A stretch of DNA of 64,000 nucleotides, taken from Eremophila alpestris peregrina. Taxonomy: Eukaryota > Chordata > Aves > Passeriformes > Alaudidae. The position numbers and the translations under genes are program-made. Shown piece after piece: positions 63,357-64,000 of this stretch. The stretch spans positions 3,298,037 through 3,362,036 of the forward strand of contig WMCF01000006.1 in the NCBI GenBank assembly GCA_009792885.1. Reading direction: 5' to 3'. The notes under the pieces are model-generated. The model was not told where the DNA came from. It was given only the letters and a program-made list of their open reading frames with translations, and ran no database searches. Numbering within the stretch: the stretch's first letter is position 1; each line of letters opens with the position of its first letter.

Positions 63357-64000
63357 CTACCAGTCGTCAGAGAAGCCTTTGGGGACAAACCGTTTGAGGA
63401 TGTGAGCAGCCAGGTAATAAAAGCCGTGCAGAACCGCCGCGGTGGCATCGATGACCAGCAGGAAGGTGCCCCCAATCCCAGTGGCCACGTCTTTAATGAC
63501 AGAGGGAATAGCACAGATGGACTGGTAAGGGAAAGCAGCAAGGTGAAGGATGAACCCCACGGGGATGCTCAGGATCCTGTAGGTGAGGGTCACCACATCT
63601 TGAACAATTTGCAGGAATCCCAGGAAGATGTTGATGATGACCCTCCCAACATCATAGGGGATGCTGATGAGCACCATGCTGATGGCTTTAAGGTAGGACA
63701 CCATCCCATTCCACAGGCTGAAGATTCCATGCAGAATTGTACCAACAACACGCTTTACAACAAGCCACAGAAAATAAAACACACATTTCACCAGCTCCAC
63801 AAAGATGTAGATGAGGAGTTCCAGAAGTTTGATGAAAGGAGTAGCAATGATGCCAGCCAGTCTTCTCACCCAGCCACTGCTGTCTTTGGTCTCCTGATTT
63901 TTAGTTGCTAATACTTGCTCTCCAGAGTGGATCTGACTGACAGCTTGCAATACTGCTTCTCTTTTCTCCTGGCTTCGTTTGTCTTCCCCACAGCTGCCCT
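63357..64000 (-). CDS. ENDOD1: ENDOD1, C-terminal part (5' end outside window)
   Basis: A minus-strand frame is open from the right edge (64000) to the stop at 63357-63359, about 213 codons. It is not an independent short gene: the frame runs upstream without a stop (GSCGEDKRSQEKREAV precedes LQAVSQIHSG), and no ATG is needed here. The visible part begins with a polar linker (ATKNQETKDSSGW). A long chain of hydrophobic and amphipathic helices follows (for example LLELLIYIFVELVKCVFYFL, VSYLKAISMVLISIPYDVG), ending FVPKGFSDDW. This fits the C-terminal region of ENDOD1, a DNA/RNA non-specific endonuclease-family protein whose N-terminal nuclease domain would lie beyond 64000. The tail-to-tail position next to SESN3 matches conserved vertebrate synteny. 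The identity rests on hydrophobic pattern plus synteny, not on seeing the nuclease motif. Confidence 0.8.
   Translation of the reverse strand, partial: GSCGEDKRSQEKREAVLQAVSQIHSGEQVLATKNQETKDSSGWVRRLAGIIATPFIKLLELLIYIFVELVKCVFYFLWLVVKRVVGTILHGIFSLWNGMVSYLKAISMVLISIPYDVGRVIINIFLGFLQIVQDVVTLTYRILSIPVGFILHLAAFPYQSICAIPSVIKDVATGIGGTFLLVIDATAAVLHGFYYLAAHILKRFVPKGFSDDW

Noticed and set aside
63330..63911. A 193-codon plus-strand frame opposite ENDOD1
   Set aside because: It is the antisense shadow of the ENDOD1 coding region, with a hydrophilic Asp/His-rich composition produced by complementing hydrophobic codons.
63357..63950. Treating the last minus-strand frame as a free-standing 197-aa gene starting at 63950
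   Set aside because: The codon at 63948-63950 reads TTG on the minus strand and the frame stays open to the window edge, so this is the 3' part of a larger gene.
1..64000. CRISPR arrays, phage or plasmid genes, operons, retroviral proviruses, tRNA or rRNA genes
   Set aside because: Both strands were scanned for regularly spaced repeats, paired LTRs, tRNA-like cloverleaf motifs and dense coding. None was found, and the window is ordinary vertebrate nuclear DNA.

Overview
This window is vertebrate nuclear DNA, almost certainly from a bird. It has large introns with short exons, GT-AG splice junctions and a GC-rich CpG-island promoter. All recognisable interspersed repeats are CR1-type LINE fragments, including copies with the avian-style 3' terminus (inverse complement of ATTCTATGATTCTGTG). 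No mammalian SINEs and no prokaryotic gene structure are visible. One short assembly gap (188 N) is present.

The window is built around one complete protein-coding gene, SESN3 (sestrin 3), on the + strand. Ten coding exons between 11091 and 47462 join in frame into a 490-residue protein. An in-frame alternative acceptor at exon 7 would give 499. The layout is: 1-10060, 5' flank without a recognisable gene; 10079-10287, a cluster of bZIP-type sites; 10319-10358, an (AC)20 tract; about 10360-11620, a CpG-island promoter with four inverted CCAAT boxes and the first coding exon; 11193-34520, a 23.3 kb first intron; 34521-47375, exons 2-9 and the start of exon 10 with shorter introns, two of which carry CR1 fragments; 47463 to about 55830, a probable very long 3' UTR that contains a CR1 insertion.

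Downstream lies an intergenic stretch with more CR1 pieces and the gap. At the right edge, on the - strand, is the C-terminal coding end of a second gene, called ENDOD1 (endonuclease domain containing 1). It is recognised by its hydrophobic multi-helix C-terminus and by its tail-to-tail position next to SESN3, the same arrangement as on human 11q21. Its coding frame is still open at position 64000, so the nuclease domain lies outside the window.

Sestrin 3 is a stress-induced regulator that restrains mTORC1 through GATOR2. The residues known in SESN2 to form the leucine pocket, the GATOR2-binding Asp pair and the AhpD-like Cys/Tyr/His set are all present. I found no undescribed multi-gene system. 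The observations most worth checking are the 27-nt-spaced tandem acceptors at exon 7, a short uORF, the bZIP cluster upstream of the promoter, a duplicated palindromic 28-30 nt element in intron 1, and a pair of long A/T tracts in inverted orientation in intron 1.
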